A stretch of DNA of 34,630 nt from Ferruginibacter sp. (GTDB lineage Bacteria; Bacteroidota; Bacteroidia; Chitinophagales; Chitinophagaceae). Made by a program: the position numbers and the translations under genes. Positions 23,512 to 31,828 of this stretch are shown one piece after another; the first letter of the stretch is position 1, and the number at the start of each line of letters is the position of its first letter. The stretch is from contig JAURWD010000107.1 of assembly GCA_030655145.1 (NCBI GenBank), forward strand, positions 1 through 34,630, in the 5' to 3' direction. The notes beneath the pieces were generated by a model, which searched no databases, was not told where the DNA came from, and was given only the letters and a program-made list of their open reading frames with translations.

Positions 23512-23847
23512 ATGAATTGGAAAGATCTGACCGAAGAAGCCCAGCTTACCGAGATCAAAGAAGCATCGAAAACAAGACCACAGGTCATCTTCAAACATAG
23601 CACCCGTTGCAGTATCAGCGCGGTTGCTAAAAGTCGCCTGGAAAGAAGCACACCGCCCTCCGACGTCGACTTTTATTTTCTCGACCTCATTCGGTACCGC
23701 CCCGTCAGCAACAAAACTGCCGAAGAGTTTGCGGTTTACCACGAGTCTCCCCAATTATTATTGATCAAAAATGGAGAATGCGTCTATGATGAAAGTCATT
23801 CAGGTATTTCCATGGCCGACCTTGAGGATCAACTGGGAACATTTTAA
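23512..23847 (+). CDS. ytxJ: YtxJ-type monothiol bacilliredoxin
   Basis: A 111-residue thioredoxin-fold protein from ATG 23512 (the upstream in-frame start at 23443 overlaps the micro-lipoprotein and is rejected). The beta strand VIFKHSTRCSISAVAK carries the single active Cys33 in TRCSIS, equivalent to the TCPIS motif of Bacillus YtxJ/BrxC. Next come the strand VDFYFLDLIRYRPVSN, and ESPQLLLIKNGECVYDESHS with the cis-proline Ser-Pro. The family reduces bacillithiol mixed disulfides on proteins, implying that this organism makes bacillithiol, although none of the bsh genes is in the window. Second gene of the operon with the micro-lipoprotein; converges on thrC. Confidence 0.87.
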   Translation: MNWKDLTEEAQLTEIKEASKTRPQVIFKHSTRCSISAVAKSRLERSTPPSDVDFYFLDLIRYRPVSNKTAEEFAVYHESPQLLLIKNGECVYDESHSGISMADLEDQLGTF

Positions 23848-23893
23848 TTCCCAAAAACTTACAGGCTAAGCAAAACCGCCAAACGGACACTGA

Positions 23894-23914
23894 CCTGCCA
23901 CACGCGGGTGCAGG
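23894..23914. terminator. Weak hairpin between ytxJ and thrC
   Basis: CCTGCCAC and GTGCAGG can pair with one bulged base around a 6-base loop in the 72-base gap between the converging ytxJ and thrC genes. No clean T-run follows on either strand, so its use as a terminator is uncertain. Confidence 0.3.
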
Positions 23915-23919
23915 GTTGT

Positions 23920-25221
23920 TTACCCCAAACTTTGTAAAAAAGATTTTAATTTGGCAGCGTCAGCCGGGATCACGGTGCTTTTCTTTTCCAATAAAAGTTG
24001 CTCCCTGATACTACCAGGCACGGGCACTTCTTCCCCGATGATCGGCTCTACTACATCAAAGAATTTAACCGGGTGTGCGGTTTCAAGCACCATGCCTTTA
24101 TGTTCCGGAAAATTTTCGAGATAGCGGCTTAAAGCCAGGTAGCCAACTGCACCATGCGGATCGAGTAAGTACTTGTGTTTTTCCAATACCTCTTTCAACG
24201 TAACACGGGTTTCCGCATCGCTGATGCTCACGCTGGTGAACAAACGCTCCAGGTTTTTAAAATCGTGGTGAAAAATTTCCAGGATGCGCACGAAGTTGCT
24301 TGGGTTTCCAACGTCCATCGCGTTTGAGATCGTCGCGACTGCCTTCTTAGGTTCATATTTTTCCGTCAGCATAAAGGAAGGCACCACATCGTTTGCATTA
24401 CAGGCAGCAATAAAATGGGTTACAGGTAACCCGGAAATATGTGCCAATATCCCCGCACAGATATTTCCAAAGTTTCCACTGGGCACCGAGATCACAGGCG
24501 GATTGCTTTTCTCTTTCCATTGTTTAAAAGCGAAAAAGTAATACAATTGCTGGGGTAGCCAGCGCGCCACATTGATTGAATTGGCGGAAGTAAGAAAAAG
24601 CTGCTTGTTCAGCTCTTCGTCGGTAAAGACTTCTTTTACCATCTGCTGGCAATCGTCAAATGTTCCGTTTACTTCGAGGGCATGAATATTATTTCCGAGG
24701 GTCGTTAACTGCTTTTCCTGCACGGAGCTGACTTTTCCTGAAGGATAAAGAATAACGACTTCCACCCCATCGACGTTATAAAAACCATTTGCTACAGCGC
24801 CACCGGTATCCCCGGATGTTGCTACGAGCACGGTGACCTTTCTATGCTCTTCCTGCACGAAATAACCTAAACACCGACTCATAAAACGGGCGCCCACATC
24901 TTTGAAAGCGAGGGTTGGACCGTGATATAATTCAAGCGCAGCAATATTTTCAGTGATCGGCACCAACGGAATCTCAAAATTGATCGTTTCGTTTACAATT
25001 TTTCGCAATATCTCTTCGGGAATGGTATCGCCAACATAGGGCTTCATCACCAGGTAGGCGATCTCTTCATTTGAGTATGACTCAATATTTTCAATTAACC
25101 CGGCCGGCACCGTAGGTATCTGTTCCGGGAAGTACAATCCTTTATCGGGCGCTTGTCCTTGTATGGTAGCCGCTTTGAAATTAACTGTTGGTGATTGCTT
25201 GTTTGTACTGTAATATAACAT
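23920..25221 (-). CDS. thrC: Threonine synthase
   Basis: A 433-residue PLP enzyme from ATG 25221. The cofactor lysine is Lys107 in LYHGPTLAFKDVGARFMSR. Other signatures are TVLVATSGDTGGAVANGFY, VEVVILYPSGKVSSVQEKQL, TSANSINVARWLPQQLYYFF and ISVPSGNFGNICAGILA, all typical of the longer (class I-like) threonine synthases, and YLLDPHGAVGYLALSRYL near the C-terminus. It converts O-phosphohomoserine to threonine, the last step of the pathway. It starts 40 bases after the thrB stop and is the last gene of thrABC. No internal promoter was seen. Confidence 0.96.
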   Translation of the reverse strand: MLYYSTNKQSPTVNFKAATIQGQAPDKGLYFPEQIPTVPAGLIENIESYSNEEIAYLVMKPYVGDTIPEEILRKIVNETINFEIPLVPITENIAALELYHGPTLAFKDVGARFMSRCLGYFVQEEHRKVTVLVATSGDTGGAVANGFYNVDGVEVVILYPSGKVSSVQEKQLTTLGNNIHALEVNGTFDDCQQMVKEVFTDEELNKQLFLTSANSINVARWLPQQLYYFFAFKQWKEKSNPPVISVPSGNFGNICAGILAHISGLPVTHFIAACNANDVVPSFMLTEKYEPKKAVATISNAMDVGNPSNFVRILEIFHHDFKNLERLFTSVSISDAETRVTLKEVLEKHKYLLDPHGAVGYLALSRYLENFPEHKGMVLETAHPVKFFDVVEPIIGEEVPVPGSIREQLLLEKKSTVIPADAAKLKSFLQSLG

Positions 25222-25261
25222 TGAGTAAAAATGAAAGAGTAAAAGAGAGTGTCCCGGGTTC

Positions 25262-26254
25262 TTAATCGTTGATGATCTTAACGCCGGTTTTATTTATCGT
25301 GGTCACGTAGGTGTTATAATCTAAGCCTATGGAGTTGTATATTTCTTTCATCACTGCTTCCACCCGCACAGCAGTTTCGCGTTCTGTACTCAACATGAAG
25401 ATAGAAGGTCCGGACCCGGAAATTCCTCCACCCAAGGCTCCTGCTTCTTTACATCTTCTCTTAACCTCATCAAAGCCCGGTATCAAGATACTCCGCACAG
25501 GTTCTATGATCACATCTTCCAACGACCTGCCAATGAGGGCAGTGTCATTTTGCATAAACCCTGCAACCAGTCCGGCGATGTTCCCCCACTGTCGAATGGC
25601 ATCTTTTAACAGCACTTCTTTGCGAAGAATCTGGCGGGCATCCTTTGTGCGCACTTCAATTTGAGGATGAACGATGGTTACAAAAAGATCCGGTGATGGA
25701 ATGGGCACAATATCCAATGGGTGAATACTGCGGATAAGCGTGATGCCGCCATAAATGCAGGGAGCAATGTTATCCGCATGTTTGACGCCGGAGGCAACCT
25801 TCTCCCCGAACATTGCGAAACGAACGAGGTCGGTGTTTGTAAAAATATTTCCTAATAAATGATTGGCCGCAACTACAGCGCCTGCGGCACTTGCAGCACT
25901 GGAACCAATGCCACTACCCGGTTTTATTTTTTTATGAATGATTACTTCAAATCCTGTGTTGTTGTCCAACTCGTTGATCATTTCTACGAGTGGTGCCCCG
26001 GCAGTATTCTGCATTGGGTCCGAAGGTAGCGGGTAGCCATCAGCGCTATGGATGATGATCTTTTTTTCATCCAGCAACCTGACTTCCATCAGGTCGTTTG
26101 GATCTTCCAGGCACATACCCAACACATCGAAACCGCAGACGAGGTTAGCCACTGTCGCAGGCGCAAGCACCTTTACGGTTTTGCTTGTTTCCACCATCAG
26201 TTTGTTTGAAGCCGTGCGCCCGGTATCCTGAAGACCTTCCTGGTTATGATTCAT
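25262..26254 (-). CDS. thrB: Homoserine kinase
   Basis: A 330-residue GHMP kinase. Signatures: VKVLAPATVANLVCGFDVLG, the ATP-binding KPGSGIGSSAASAAGAVVAA at about 110-130, and the C-terminal ALGGGISGSGPSIFML. It phosphorylates homoserine with ATP to O-phosphohomoserine, the substrate of ThrC. The ATG at 26254 adds a hydrophilic 19-residue extension before MVETSKTVKVLAPAT; translation could also begin at that second Met (26197), which fits the family length (about 310) better. It starts 38 bases after the thrA stop and ends 40 bases before thrC, so it is the middle gene of the operon. Confidence 0.95.
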   Translation of the reverse strand: MNHNQEGLQDTGRTASNKLMVETSKTVKVLAPATVANLVCGFDVLGMCLEDPNDLMEVRLLDEKKIIIHSADGYPLPSDPMQNTAGAPLVEMINELDNNTGFEVIIHKKIKPGSGIGSSAASAAGAVVAANHLLGNIFTNTDLVRFAMFGEKVASGVKHADNIAPCIYGGITLIRSIHPLDIVPIPSPDLFVTIVHPQIEVRTKDARQILRKEVLLKDAIRQWGNIAGLVAGFMQNDTALIGRSLEDVIIEPVRSILIPGFDEVKRRCKEAGALGGGISGSGPSIFMLSTERETAVRVEAVMKEIYNSIGLDYNTYVTTINKTGVKIIND

Positions 26255-26292
26255 TTCTTTTGTTTAAATACTGAGCGATGCTCAACTAATAA

Positions 26293-28737
26293 TTAAGGTC
26301 TTGCTGTTCTGATCACATCCGCGAATACTCCGGAAGCTGTCACATCAGCGCCAGCGCCAGCGCCCTTGATCACCAACGGTTGTTCTGTATAGCGATCGGT
26401 ATAAAAAAGAACGATGTTATCCTTCCCATATAAATGGTAAAAATCATGGTCTGGATCAATATGTTGTAATCCTACGCCTGCTTTTCCATTCTCATATTTA
26501 GCCACAAATTTTAATTTCTTTCCACTGGCAGCCGCTGCTTCATACAATGATTTAAAGTGACCTTCGTGTTCTTCCATTGCAGTGTAAAAATCCGCAACAG
26601 TTCCTTCCATGCAAGCTGGGGGCATAAAGGAATTATTTGCAATATCTTCCATCTCCATCTTCTCCCCTGCTTCTCTTGAAAGGATCATTATTTTACGCAT
26701 CACGTCTTTCCCACTCAGATCAAGTCTTGGATCAGGTTCAGTGTAACCTTCATCCTGGGCCTGCTTCACGACCGAAGCAAAACTTTTTTTACCATCGTAA
26801 TTGTTGAATACAAAATTCAATGTACCGCTAAGTACGGCAGCCATCGAATGGATATTGTCTCCGCTCCTCAATAAATCATTCAATGAACCAATGACCGGGA
26901 GGCTTGCGCCAACATTCGTTTCAAAAATAAATTGCGCATTGAATTCCCGAGCCAATTTTTTCAGGCGGGTATAGTATTCGTATGAAGAAGAACAAGCGAT
27001 CTTATTACAAGCCACCACCGAAATACTTTTCTGTAAAAGCTGGTCGTAGCAGGATGCCACTAATTCATTTGCCGTAACGTCCGCAAACACGGCATTGCGT
27101 AGATTCTTTAACTGGATGCGATCAATGAATTCCTGCATATTCATTGACTCCCCTTCTGTCAATAATTGTTTCCAATTTTGCAGGTCGATCCCCTCATCAT
27201 TGAACAACATTTTTTTGCTGTTGGCCATTCCAACCACGTTGATTTTAATGTTGAGGTTGTGCAGGAGATATTGATATTGTTGTTGAATTTGTGCAAGTAA
27301 TTTGCCGCCTACATTTCCTACCCCGGCAAGAAAAAGATTGATCTCTTTGTAAACCGTTTCAAAGAATTCTTCGTGCAATACGTTGATCGCTTTCTTTACA
27401 TCATGCGCCGAGATGACCGCAGATATATTTCGCTCCGAAGAACCTTGTGCAATGGCTCTTACATTGACGCCGTTTCTCCCCAGGTTACCAAACATTTTTC
27501 CGCTAATACCCGGGTGGCTTTTCATATTATCGCCGACAAGCGCAACGATGGCCAGGTCTTTTTCTACAATGATCGGGTCAACCTTTCCGGTCTCGATCTC
27601 GTATGCGAAGGCGTCATCAATCGCATGACTTGCTTCATTGGTATTGACCGCATCGATGCCGACACAAATGGAATGTTCCGAAGAACTTTGGGTAATTAAA
27701 ATGACATTGATCTTCCTGGAAGCGAGTGCTTCAAACAAGCGCTTCGAGAAACCGGGTATGCCTACCATACCACTTCCTTCCAGGCTAAGTAAAGTAATGC
27801 TGTTAATGCTGGAGATTCCGCGAATACTGCTGCCATTAACGGTCGATTCTTTTTTAATCAGGGTTCCCAGGTCTTCGGGTGCAAAAGTGTTTTTAATCCA
27901 GGTGGGTATACCCTTGCTGCTCACTGGTTGAATGGTCGGTGGATATATAACTTTAGCGCCAAAATGTGACAACTCCATGGCTTCCTGGTAGGAAATATCG
28001 GGGATCATTTTCACATTTGTAACAAGGCGAGGATCGGCGGTCATCATACCTGAGACGTCGGTCCAGATCTCGAGCACATTGGCGTCCAATGCAGCAGCGA
28101 GAATGGCTGCAGTATAATCAGATCCTCCACGCCCAAGCGTCGTAACCGCTCCAGTCGCATCAGCGGAGATAAAACCGGGCATCACATGTAAACTTGCGGA
28201 ATGTTTATCAAAATATTCTTTGACCCGTTCATTGGTAACTGCAAAATCAACGGAGGCCGAACCAAAGTTTGAATTGGTAATGATCAGCTCTTTAGAGTCC
28301 TTCCACTCACATGGTTCCCCACCAGCATTGAAAGCGGCAGTGATTATTTGGGAAGATAATATCTCACCATAACTCATTACCCGGTCCTTAGTACGGTTCG
28401 ATAATTCGCGGAGAAGGAAAATCCCGTTACAGATGTCTTCAATTTCATTACATAAAGTTTTCACGAGGCTTAACACGCGGCTCTGCCCTGTAATTGGGAC
28501 GAGGTCTTTCACCGTTTGAAGATGACGTTGTTCAGACTCCTGCAATTTCTCTTTGTAAGCCTCATCACCTTCGGAAGCCATCTTGCTACATAACAATAAA
28601 ACATCCGTAATACCACCAAGCGCAGACACGACCACAATTGTTTTGTCTTTTTTTACTTTTTCTTTGACGATCGCAATTACCTTATTGATGTTTTCAGCAT
28701 TTTTTACTGAACTTCCTCCGAACTTTAAAACCTGCAT
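26293..28737 (-). CDS. thrA: Bifunctional aspartokinase / homoserine dehydrogenase
   Basis: An 814-residue fusion from ATG 28737. Residues 1 to about 300 form the aspartokinase (MQVLKFGGSSVKNAENI; FISADATGAVTTLGRGGSDY). Two ACT regulatory domains follow (about 310-460, e.g. IRGISSINSITLLSLEGSGM and VALVGDNMKSHPGISGKMF). From about residue 467 comes the NAD(P)-binding homoserine dehydrogenase (INLFLAGVGNVGGKLLAQI; FETNVGASLPVIGSLNDLL; GTLNFVFNNY). It catalyses the first and third steps from aspartate to threonine and is usually feedback-inhibited by threonine through the ACT region. Length matches E. coli ThrA (820). First gene of thrABC, behind a candidate leader peptide and hairpin. Confidence 0.96.
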   Translation of the reverse strand: MQVLKFGGSSVKNAENINKVIAIVKEKVKKDKTIVVVSALGGITDVLLLCSKMASEGDEAYKEKLQESEQRHLQTVKDLVPITGQSRVLSLVKTLCNEIEDICNGIFLLRELSNRTKDRVMSYGEILSSQIITAAFNAGGEPCEWKDSKELIITNSNFGSASVDFAVTNERVKEYFDKHSASLHVMPGFISADATGAVTTLGRGGSDYTAAILAAALDANVLEIWTDVSGMMTADPRLVTNVKMIPDISYQEAMELSHFGAKVIYPPTIQPVSSKGIPTWIKNTFAPEDLGTLIKKESTVNGSSIRGISSINSITLLSLEGSGMVGIPGFSKRLFEALASRKINVILITQSSSEHSICVGIDAVNTNEASHAIDDAFAYEIETGKVDPIIVEKDLAIVALVGDNMKSHPGISGKMFGNLGRNGVNVRAIAQGSSERNISAVISAHDVKKAINVLHEEFFETVYKEINLFLAGVGNVGGKLLAQIQQQYQYLLHNLNIKINVVGMANSKKMLFNDEGIDLQNWKQLLTEGESMNMQEFIDRIQLKNLRNAVFADVTANELVASCYDQLLQKSISVVACNKIACSSSYEYYTRLKKLAREFNAQFIFETNVGASLPVIGSLNDLLRSGDNIHSMAAVLSGTLNFVFNNYDGKKSFASVVKQAQDEGYTEPDPRLDLSGKDVMRKIMILSREAGEKMEMEDIANNSFMPPACMEGTVADFYTAMEEHEGHFKSLYEAAAASGKKLKFVAKYENGKAGVGLQHIDPDHDFYHLYGKDNIVLFYTDRYTEQPLVIKGAGAGADVTASGVFADVIRTARP

Positions 28738-28828
28738 GTTGATGAGTTATATGTATTTGTAAAAATAGTAGATATTGATAGTAATCCTGGTTGTAGTAGC
28801 AGATGCCCAATGGTGATATGAAAATGTG

Positions 28829-28845
28829 CAACCCTTAACGGGTTG
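28829..28845 (-). promoter_or_regulatory. Hairpin in the thrA leader
   Basis: A perfect 6-bp stem CAACCC/GGGTTG with a 5-base loop lies about 92 bases before the thrA ATG. The stop codon of the candidate leader peptide falls inside the loop. It is followed by CACATTTTC rather than a clean T-run, so it may be part of a switching structure rather than a terminator. Confidence 0.45.
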
Positions 28846-28921
28846 GAATAATAGTAATAGAGCCAGCAAAAGCCGTGGCCGGGATAGGAAAGAAACTGTA
28901 TGGAAGAAGAGAGAATAACAC
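28835..28921 (-). CDS. Candidate thr operon leader peptide (28 aa, GTG start)
   Basis: A 28-codon frame from GTG 28921 to TAA 28835 begins about 15 bases after the predicted transcription start. Its C-terminal end is SITIIPTR, so Thr and Ile codons (five of the last seven sense codons) lie just before the stop. In enterobacteria the thr operon is controlled by a leader peptide rich in Thr and Ile codons. The position, promoter and codons fit attenuation; the GTG start, modest number of Thr codons and lack of a clear terminator weaken the case. The first 20 residues are hydrophobic. Confidence 0.35.
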   Translation of the reverse strand: MLFSLLPYSFFPIPATAFAGSITIIPTR

Positions 28922-28941
28922 AGCGTGTATTTTTGTGGCTG

Positions 28942-28972
28942 CAAATTAAGCAAATAAAGATAAACGCCTCAA
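28942..28972 (-). promoter_or_regulatory. Candidate promoter of the thrABC operon
   Basis: On the minus strand TTG (28972-28970) and TTAATTTG (28949-28942) are separated by 20 bases; the -7 box differs from TAnnTTTG at one position. The predicted start near 28936 leaves a leader of about 200 bases before thrA. Confidence 0.45.
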
Positions 28973-29056
28973 TTTATTTGAAATCTTTGAAGTATTTTCA
29001 TGTTTTATTCGCATTGCCGCCAGCATTTATTTCATTTTATTAAAAATTATTGAATC

Positions 29057-31636
29057 ATGGATCATGTGTCAACCCGTGGCTTGCAGCATTTTAAAAACCT
29101 GGTCGGGATAAAGTTCCAGTTGTATAATAGCCTGTTTACCTCTCTCCCCTTTCACCGGATTGAAAAGACCGGTATCTTACTTTCCCTGTTGCTCAACAAT
29201 TGTGAGGAGGGATATAAAAAGAAACAAAGTCCGACCGAGATCATTGAAGATTTTTTCTCTAAACATACCGCTTACACGAAACCCGCCGAGCGACTTGACC
29301 TGCTGTTTCGATTCATTCAATACATTGAAAGGCAGGTGGTATTATTTGATGCGTTGGAGGATGCAGGATTCAAAGAAATTAATGACCTGAGTGGCGTGGG
29401 AACGCTGAAGCATTTAGAAAGCGAAGTCATACAAAATAATAAACAGGAAGAGCTTAAAGAAAAGCTACGAAAATTTGCGGTGCGCCTCGTTCTCACCGCC
29501 CACCCTACCCAGTTTTATCCAGGCTCTGTGTTAGGAATTATCAATGACCTGTCAAACGCCCTTTCAGATAACAACGCGGTACAGATCAATATGTACCTGC
29601 AACAGTTGGGCAAAACACCCTTCTTCAAAAAACAAAAACCTACACCCTATGATGAGGCCATGAACCTGATCTGGTACCTGGAAAATGTTTTTTATTCTGC
29701 CGCAGGCAGGATCATATCCTTTTTGAAAAGCCAGTTTCCTGAAGCGGTTGACGACGACAACCCAGTATTCACCATGGGCTTTTGGCCAGGTGGTGACAGG
29801 GACGGCAACCCGTTTGTGAAAGCGGCAACAACCTTGCAGGTTGCGGACGCACTCCGGGGAGGAATCATTAAATCTTATTACTTGGAGATACGAAGGATCA
29901 AGCGTCGGCTGACTTTTGATGGGGTCGATACCATCCTGAACGACCTGGAAAAAGAATTGTACAACAACATATTTATTCCTGGCCAGCGAACACCGCTCAG
30001 CAAGTCAGCGATCCTGGAATCGCTCAATAAGATCAGGGAAATTTTGATATACAAACACAACGGATTATTCCTGCACCTGATCAACAACCTCATCAATAAG
30101 GTAAACGTTTTCGGATTGCACTTTGCTTCGCTTGATGTTCGCCAGGAAAGCAGCATTCATGGGCAGGTTTTGGACACGATCGCGGCGAAGTCGACAGGGC
30201 TGCCTGCAGATTATGCTAAACTAAGTCCGGACGAAAAGATCAAGGTTCTTTCTGGAATCACTGAGCCCGCAGGAAAGTCGATCCCTAACGAAGAAATAAC
30301 AACTGATACGATTGAGACCATTCACGCCATTCGCAACATACAGGATTTTAATGGCGAAGAGGGTTGCAACCGCTACATTATCAGCCAGTGCAACAGCGCG
30401 TTGAATGTTATAGAAGTTTATGGCCTCTTTCTCCTCGGTGGCTGGCAGAAAGAAACATTGACGGTAGACATCATCCCTTTGTTTGAAACGGTAGATGATC
30501 TGCAAAGCGCGGCAGCCATCATGGAAGCCTTGTATTCCAATGAAACCTACGCGGCGCACCTCGCAAAAAGAGGCAACCATCAGACAATCATGCTTGGGTT
30601 TAGCGACGGTACAAAAGACGGCGGATACCTGATGGCCAACTGGAGCATTTACAAAGCGAAAGAAGAGTTGACGGCCATTTCAGAAAAATACAACGTGGAA
30701 GTCGTTTTCTTCGACGGACGCGGAGGCCCTCCCTCCCGCGGAGGCGGTAAAACGCACAACTTCTACGCGTCAATGGGGAAAAACATTTCGAACAAGCAGA
30801 TACATTTAACGGTACAGGGACAAACGGTAAGTTCCAACTTTGGAACCGTAGATGCGGCGCAGTTTAATATTGAGAAACTGTTGCATGCAGGTATCTCAAA
30901 CGACCTCTTCAATAACCGAAACATCACGCTGGAGCAAGATGAGGAGACCTTGCTGGAGCAGTTGGCTGCAGAAAGCTTCACCAAGTATGTCGCATTGAAG
31001 AACCATCCTTATTTTGCAGATTACCTGGCCCAGGTTAGTCCGTTGAAGTTTTACAGCGAGACGAATATTGGTAGCCGACCCGCAAAAAGATCCGGGGGCA
31101 ATAAACTTTCATTTAAAGACCTGAGAGCCATTCCCTATGTCGGCGCCTGGGCGCAGATAAAACAGAACGTTACCGGATACTATGGAGTGGGTACGGCATT
31201 GATGGAATTGGATAAGCAGGGTAAGTTTCCGCAGCTGAAGACTTTATTTCAAACCTCTTTATTTTTCAAAACCTTACTCGATAACTGCGAGATGTCGATG
31301 CGGAAATGTTTTTTTCCGCTGACTGCGTTTTTGTCAAATGATGAAAAGTATGGCGAGATCTGGAATATGATCTACGATGAGTATAACCTTACCCAGCACT
31401 ACATTTTGCGTATCTCCGATAAAACGGAATTGATGAGCGATTATCCCATCGACCAGCTCTCTATCATCATGCGGGAAAAGATTGTGTTGCCCTTGCTTAC
31501 TATTCAACAGTTCGCGATCATGAACATCCGGGAAATCGAGGACAACCTGGTCAAGTCTCCCTTGAAAGAAACGTATGAAAAGCTCGTGATTCGCTCCTCG
31601 TTCGGCATCATTAATGCCGGCAGAAATTCGGCGTAG
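29057..31636 (+). CDS. ppc: Phosphoenolpyruvate carboxylase
   Basis: An 859-residue enzyme from ATG 29057. Catalytic signatures are present: VRLVLTAHPTQ with the essential His at about 149, FWPGGDRDGNPFV (about 245-255), FFDGRGGPPSRGGGKTHNF (about 550-570, the mobile Arg/Gly loop) and LTVQGQTVSSNFG (about 586). It carboxylates phosphoenolpyruvate to oxaloacetate, refilling the TCA cycle and supplying aspartate. It is divergent from thrABC, which consumes aspartate, a sensible metabolic pairing. The C-terminus ends in NAGRNSA, not the QNTG of classical enzymes but like other Bacteroidota short forms. A strong terminator follows. Confidence 0.95.
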   Translation: MDHVSTRGLQHFKNLVGIKFQLYNSLFTSLPFHRIEKTGILLSLLLNNCEEGYKKKQSPTEIIEDFFSKHTAYTKPAERLDLLFRFIQYIERQVVLFDALEDAGFKEINDLSGVGTLKHLESEVIQNNKQEELKEKLRKFAVRLVLTAHPTQFYPGSVLGIINDLSNALSDNNAVQINMYLQQLGKTPFFKKQKPTPYDEAMNLIWYLENVFYSAAGRIISFLKSQFPEAVDDDNPVFTMGFWPGGDRDGNPFVKAATTLQVADALRGGIIKSYYLEIRRIKRRLTFDGVDTILNDLEKELYNNIFIPGQRTPLSKSAILESLNKIREILIYKHNGLFLHLINNLINKVNVFGLHFASLDVRQESSIHGQVLDTIAAKSTGLPADYAKLSPDEKIKVLSGITEPAGKSIPNEEITTDTIETIHAIRNIQDFNGEEGCNRYIISQCNSALNVIEVYGLFLLGGWQKETLTVDIIPLFETVDDLQSAAAIMEALYSNETYAAHLAKRGNHQTIMLGFSDGTKDGGYLMANWSIYKAKEELTAISEKYNVEVVFFDGRGGPPSRGGGKTHNFYASMGKNISNKQIHLTVQGQTVSSNFGTVDAAQFNIEKLLHAGISNDLFNNRNITLEQDEETLLEQLAAESFTKYVALKNHPYFADYLAQVSPLKFYSETNIGSRPAKRSGGNKLSFKDLRAIPYVGAWAQIKQNVTGYYGVGTALMELDKQGKFPQLKTLFQTSLFFKTLLDNCEMSMRKCFFPLTAFLSNDEKYGEIWNMIYDEYNLTQHYILRISDKTELMSDYPIDQLSIIMREKIVLPLLTIQQFAIMNIREIEDNLVKSPLKETYEKLVIRSSFGIINAGRNSA

Positions 31637-31673
31637 CCAACATCACCGGATTTTACTTAATTACATATAAATC

Positions 31674-31699
31674 AAAGGCTCTCCGAGGAGCCTTTTTTT
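31674..31699 (+). terminator. Rho-independent terminator of ppc
   Basis: An 8-bp perfect stem AAAGGCTC/GAGCCTTT with a 6-base loop is followed by a run of T (seven in a row, 31693-31699, partly inside the stem), 38 bases after the ppc stop. Confidence 0.85.
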
Positions 31700-31799
31700 G
31701 TTGCCTGCCGGGCGCCGCTGCCCATCCTCTAACGAAGACTTTACAAATTTTGAAATGTGAAAATTTTACTAACGGTAAGGTTATAACCCTTTATTCATG

Positions 31800-31807
31800 T
31801 ACGTTTG
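31800..31807 (+). promoter_or_regulatory. Candidate -7 box of the M16 peptidase gene
   Basis: TACGTTTG matches TAnnTTTG perfectly and sits 21 bases before the ATG at 31829. No TTG is found at the usual distance; only a TTA at 31781. Confidence 0.4.
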
Positions 31808-31828
31808 CGCTAAACTCAAACTTCAGAT

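Noticed and set aside
28747-28953. 68-codon frame before thrA containing TTTRITINI, which looks like a Thr/Ile leader
   Set aside because: It has no ATG or GTG start, its only start would be a TTG at the promoter, and it ends 9 bases before thrA, leaving no room for a terminator. The 28-codon GTG frame fits better.
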